A DNA stretch of 64,000 nucleotides from Treponema sp. (lineage in GTDB: Bacteria; Spirochaetota; Spirochaetia; Treponematales; Treponemataceae). Every line of letters starts with the position of its first letter. Within the stretch, counting starts at the first letter, position 1. A program made the position numbers and the translations under genes. This document shows, piece by piece, positions 61,565 to 64,000 of this stretch. The stretch spans positions 1-64,000 of the forward strand of contig NZ_JAFRNB010000039.1 of the NCBI RefSeq assembly GCF_017430385.1. Reading direction: 5' to 3'. The notes beneath the pieces were generated by a model. That model was not told the DNA's origin. It saw only the letters and a list, made by a program, of their open reading frames with translations, and ran no database searches.

Positions 61565-62299
61565 TTATTTTGAGTAAGAAGCGTCAAGAACAATTTTTTT
61601 GTTTGAGAGAGCTTCCTGCTTTTTCTGCTCAGATTTTGTCTGGCTCGCGATTTTGTCATAAAGACTTGCAGACTTTTCGTAATCACCCTGAATATAATAA
61701 GCACGGGCAAGCACGAACATCGCATCAAAATTGCGGGTATCAAATGAAAGCAATTTTTCAAGATGAGGAATTGCCTTTTCGCTCTGGTCAAGCTCAAAAA
61801 CATAAAGGATTCCAAGTCCGTAGAGCGCACGGCCATATTTTGGTTCAAGCTCAATCGCTCTTAAATATGCGCTTTCCGCAAGCTTAAGGTAATTGTATTT
61901 TTCGGTAGTTGTCGAAGCCCCTGTCGCACCATAATCCAGGCTTGCTTTTGCCATGTAACCCGCGCACAATCCTACATAATAGAAAAGATTCTGGTTAGCC
62001 GGGTAGATTTGAAGCGCTTTTTGGAAATATTGCAACGCATTGCCATACTGTTTGGCATCAAGATAACGAACAGCAAGCATTTTGTACCAGATTCCGACCT
62101 GTGAATCAGCAATCTGATTGTCCGCAACACGCTGCTGGTATTTTGCGATTGCTTCCTTTAACTCGGCCTCAGTCGTCGGGGATGACACACCTTCTTCAAT
62201 TTTCTGCATACGGATGATTGCCTTGTTTGACTTGGTACATCCAAAAAAAGTGAGAGCCGTAATACAAATTACAAGAAATGATTTATGAGCGTTTTTCAT
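61565..62299 (-). CDS. TPR-repeat lipoprotein
   Basis: A 244-residue lipoprotein (FFGC, C21) with about four to five tetratricopeptide repeats: VGIWYKMLAVRYLDAKQYGN then ALQYFQKALQIYP, NLFYYVGLCAGYM, LAESAYLRAIELEPKYGRAL, AIPHLEKLLSFDTRNFDAMF and GDYEKSASLYDKIA. Start ATG 62299 is chosen because the open frame to 62335 lies in the promoter. The predicted transcription start falls on or next to the ATG. TPR proteins at this place (between ftsZ and dprA) are known in T. pallidum (recollection), suggesting a conserved envelope or division role. Confidence 0.85.
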   Translation of the reverse strand: MKNAHKSFLVICITALTFFGCTKSNKAIIRMQKIEEGVSSPTTEAELKEAIAKYQQRVADNQIADSQVGIWYKMLAVRYLDAKQYGNALQYFQKALQIYPANQNLFYYVGLCAGYMAKASLDYGATGASTTTEKYNYLKLAESAYLRAIELEPKYGRALYGLGILYVFELDQSEKAIPHLEKLLSFDTRNFDAMFVLARAYYIQGDYEKSASLYDKIASQTKSEQKKQEALSNKKIVLDASYSK

Positions 62300-62307
62300 T
62301 ACTCTTG

Positions 62308-62335
62308 ATAATATCACATTCTGCAGAGTTTTCAA
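62308..62335 (-). promoter_or_regulatory. Promoter giving a leaderless or nearly leaderless TPR mRNA
   Basis: On the minus strand TTGAAA (62330-62335), 16 bases and TATTAT (62308-62313). The ATG (62297-62299) begins 9 bases after the -10, at the expected start position. Confidence 0.6.
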
Positions 62336-62419
62336 ATAGCTAGACCTTAATTAAAGATGAAATTTTTCTTCAATGACATGGCAAATAAATTGCATGAATC
62401 AATTATTTTTGTTATCATT

Positions 62420-62425
62420 TATAAT
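62420..62425 (+). promoter_or_regulatory. -10 element of ftsZ
   Basis: TATAAT at 62420-62425, about 21 bases before ATG 62446, with GGGAGG between them. No -35 of good match was found at the right distance. Confidence 0.5.
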
Positions 62426-62445
62426 GTTGTAGGTGGGAGGACAAC

Positions 62446-63867
62446 ATGAGTTTTGAATACGAAGTAGTGAAGGCTGCGGGGACAGATGCCCCTGCCTTAA
62501 ACACAGCCAGCCCGACTAAGATTAAGGTCGTCGGATGTGGCGGATGCGGTGGAAATGCCGTAAACACAATGATTGAGAGCGGCGTTGGCGGCGTTGAATT
62601 TATCGCCATGAACACAGATTTACAGGCCCTCAGCCAGAATAAAGCACAGTACAAAATCCAGATTGGTCAAAAACTTGCTGGTGGCCTTGGTGCGGGCGGT
62701 AAGCCGGAAGTCGGCGAAGAGTCTGCAAAAGAGCAGCAAGAACAAATCAAAGAACTTCTCAAAGATTCTGATATGGTATTTATCACGGCTGGTATGGGCG
62801 GCGGAACAGGTACAGGTTCGGCCCCGGTCGTTGCAAAGATTGCGCGTGATTTGGGCGCGCTCACTGTTGCTGTCGTAACAACACCTTTCAAGTTCGAAGG
62901 AAAAGTCCGAATGGCTCACGCAGAAGAGGGCGTTCGCAAGCTTCGTGATGAAGTCGATTCTCTTATCGCAATTCCGAATGAGCTTATTCTCAAAGATTCC
63001 GAAAAACGTCTTTCAGTACCAATGGCATTCACACTTATCAATGATATTTTGCGCCAGGGCGTTCAGGGAATCTCTGACATCATCACAAAACCTGGTCTCG
63101 TAAACCGTGACTTCCGTGATGTTGAGTCTGTAATGAAAGGTCAGGGAGATGCAATCCTTGGAATCGGTATCGGCGAGGGTGATAACCGTGCGGTCGATGC
63201 TGCACACAACGCAATCAACAATCGTCTTCTTGTTGACACAAACATTGACGGTGCAAAAAATGTTCTCATCAACATTTGCGGAAACAATGATGTTGGTATC
63301 GCAGAATGTAACGAAATCGCTCAGATTATCACAGAGCGCGCAAATCCAGATGCAGTTGTTCTCTGGGGACAGGTTCTCGATGAAGCAATGGAAGACAAAA
63401 TCAGCGTAACCGTAATCGCAACAGGCTTCAACAAGATTCCAGCCGAAGAAAAAGCTCCCGAAACTCCGCATATCGAAACTCAGTCAGATACGATGTCTTT
63501 CGATGAATTTGAAAGAATCAAAGTTCCGAAGCCAAAAATTGAAACAGCAGCTCCTGCTCCAGAGCCAAAAAAGAATGATTTTATGGCAGGAATTTTCGGC
63601 AACGAACAGATTTATGAGGATAACGGCAAAAATCCGGCCGCACATTCTTCATCACAGCAAACATTCATGCACAAAGAGCCAGCTCCTGAAAAAAAGGATA
63701 TTCTTTCTGATTTCACACGCGTGTCACCTTCACAGCCACACGCTTCATCATCTACCCCGCTTACTCCACCTGCAGGATTCTCAGGCTTGAGTGATATGGA
63801 GCAGCCGGCAGTATGGCGTCGAAATCTCGAAGGTCTCTCACGCGGAATCTCCATCGGTAAAAAATAA
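62446..63867 (+). CDS. ftsZ: Cell division protein FtsZ
   Basis: A 473-residue tubulin-like GTPase. [17 protein letters not shown] is the first nucleotide motif and the tubulin signature [10 protein letters not shown] ([20 protein letters not shown]) is intact. The GTPase core ends at about residue 330, and a long proline/alanine-rich disordered linker follows. The C-terminal end ([20 protein letters not shown]) only loosely resembles the usual FtsA-binding tail with I-P-x-x-L-R-x, with WRR in place of FLRR. GGGAGG precedes ATG 62446. ftsA is not seen in the window. Confidence 0.97.
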   Translation: MSFEYEVVKAAGTDAPALNTASPTKIKVVGCGGCGGNAVNTMIESGVGGVEFIAMNTDLQALSQNKAQYKIQIGQKLAGGLGAGGKPEVGEESAKEQQEQIKELLKDSDMVFITAGMGGGTGTGSAPVVAKIARDLGALTVAVVTTPFKFEGKVRMAHAEEGVRKLRDEVDSLIAIPNELILKDSEKRLSVPMAFTLINDILRQGVQGISDIITKPGLVNRDFRDVESVMKGQGDAILGIGIGEGDNRAVDAAHNAINNRLLVDTNIDGAKNVLINICGNNDVGIAECNEIAQIITERANPDAVVLWGQVLDEAMEDKISVTVIATGFNKIPAEEKAPETPHIETQSDTMSFDEFERIKVPKPKIETAAPAPEPKKNDFMAGIFGNEQIYEDNGKNPAAHSSSQQTFMHKEPAPEKKDILSDFTRVSPSQPHASSSTPLTPPAGFSGLSDMEQPAVWRRNLEGLSRGISIGKK

Positions 63868-63879
63868 ACTGAGGCCGCA

Positions 63880-64000
63880 ATGACAATCGAGAGCCTGCTC
63901 TTAAGATTTCATAGCGATATGGTCTCAGTCGAACGCCTTTCAGAAAATTCCGCGGCAACTTACGAAGAATGTGCAAAGATTTTTCTGAACTGGCTTTCAT
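63880..64000 (+). CDS. Second Xer-type tyrosine recombinase, N-terminal fragment (runs off the window)
   Basis: Only 40 residues are visible: MTIESLLLRFHSDMVSVERL then SENSAATYEECAKIFLNWLS. This is the N-terminal core-binding helix pattern of phage-integrase/Xer proteins and is close in layout to the start of the protein at 57222-58124. GAGG lies 6-9 bases upstream, 12 bases after ftsZ. It could be XerD or an unrelated site-specific integrase, and the catalytic part is outside the window. Confidence 0.7.
   Translation, partial: MTIESLLLRFHSDMVSVERLSENSAATYEECAKIFLNWLS

Overview
The window looks like a chromosomal segment from a host-associated (gut or rumen) Treponema or a close relative. 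Support comes from spirochaete-style lipoproteins with relaxed lipoboxes, the linked block ftsZ / TPR lipoprotein / dprA / topA / xer, the block pnp-rpsO-truB/ribF (both recalled from other treponemes), and moderate GC with AT-rich promoters. The assignment is an inference from gene content, not a database result.

Region 1 (1-3330): end of an iron/phosphonate-type ABC importer: binding protein C-terminus, hairpin, fused double permease, ATPase. Region 2 (3342-7350): a minus-strand Leloir operon galT-galM-galK with a near-consensus promoter containing a LacI-type dyad. Region 3 (7470-8461): tandem repeats and a doubly truncated AAA-ATPase pseudogene. Region 4 (8510-30473): a large galactomannan locus. 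A minus-strand operon holds carbohydrate-binding lipoproteins, a beta-barrel protein, two GH26 mannanases, a LacI regulator and an SGNH esterase. The plus strand holds an oligosaccharide ABC importer, a GH36 alpha-galactosidase, a GH5 mannanase with a probable C-terminal CBM27, a mannobiose 2-epimerase, two GH130 phosphorylases, ManA and a GH1 enzyme. Three promoters share a LacI-family dyad just downstream of the predicted start site and a fourth copy precedes the lacI gene. Mannan is cut outside the cell, imported as mannooligosaccharides, epimerised and phosphorolysed to mannose-1-phosphate. The released galactose can feed the gal operon of region 2.

Region 5 (30474-37300): pnp, rpsO, a TruB-RibF fusion, ilvD with a frameshifted tail, and a 54-residue protein. 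Region 6 (37366-44030): accessory genes: an AbiE type IV toxin-antitoxin pair with a perfect 15-bp dyad, a lone XRE regulator, a frameshifted MBOAT acyltransferase with an AlgJ/AlgX-like partner, a PARG-type macrodomain protein and an unrecognised protein with PD-(D/E)XK-like residues. Region 7 (44141-57169): a GGDEF protein, hslVU, a chemotaxis receptor, and two very large lipoproteins each built from four degenerate FGE-sulfatase (C-type-lectin-fold) modules. Region 8 (57222-64000): xerC, topA, dprA, a TPR lipoprotein, ftsZ and the start of a second Xer-type recombinase.

Two window-wide patterns stand out. Intergenic spaces carry at least seven dispersed inverted-repeat or low-complexity families. 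Three otherwise intact genes (near 14.98, 36.91 and 39.40 kb) can each be restored by adding one base to a short homopolymer, which suggests either assembly indels or slippage. No rRNA, tRNA, CRISPR array or complete insertion sequence was seen.
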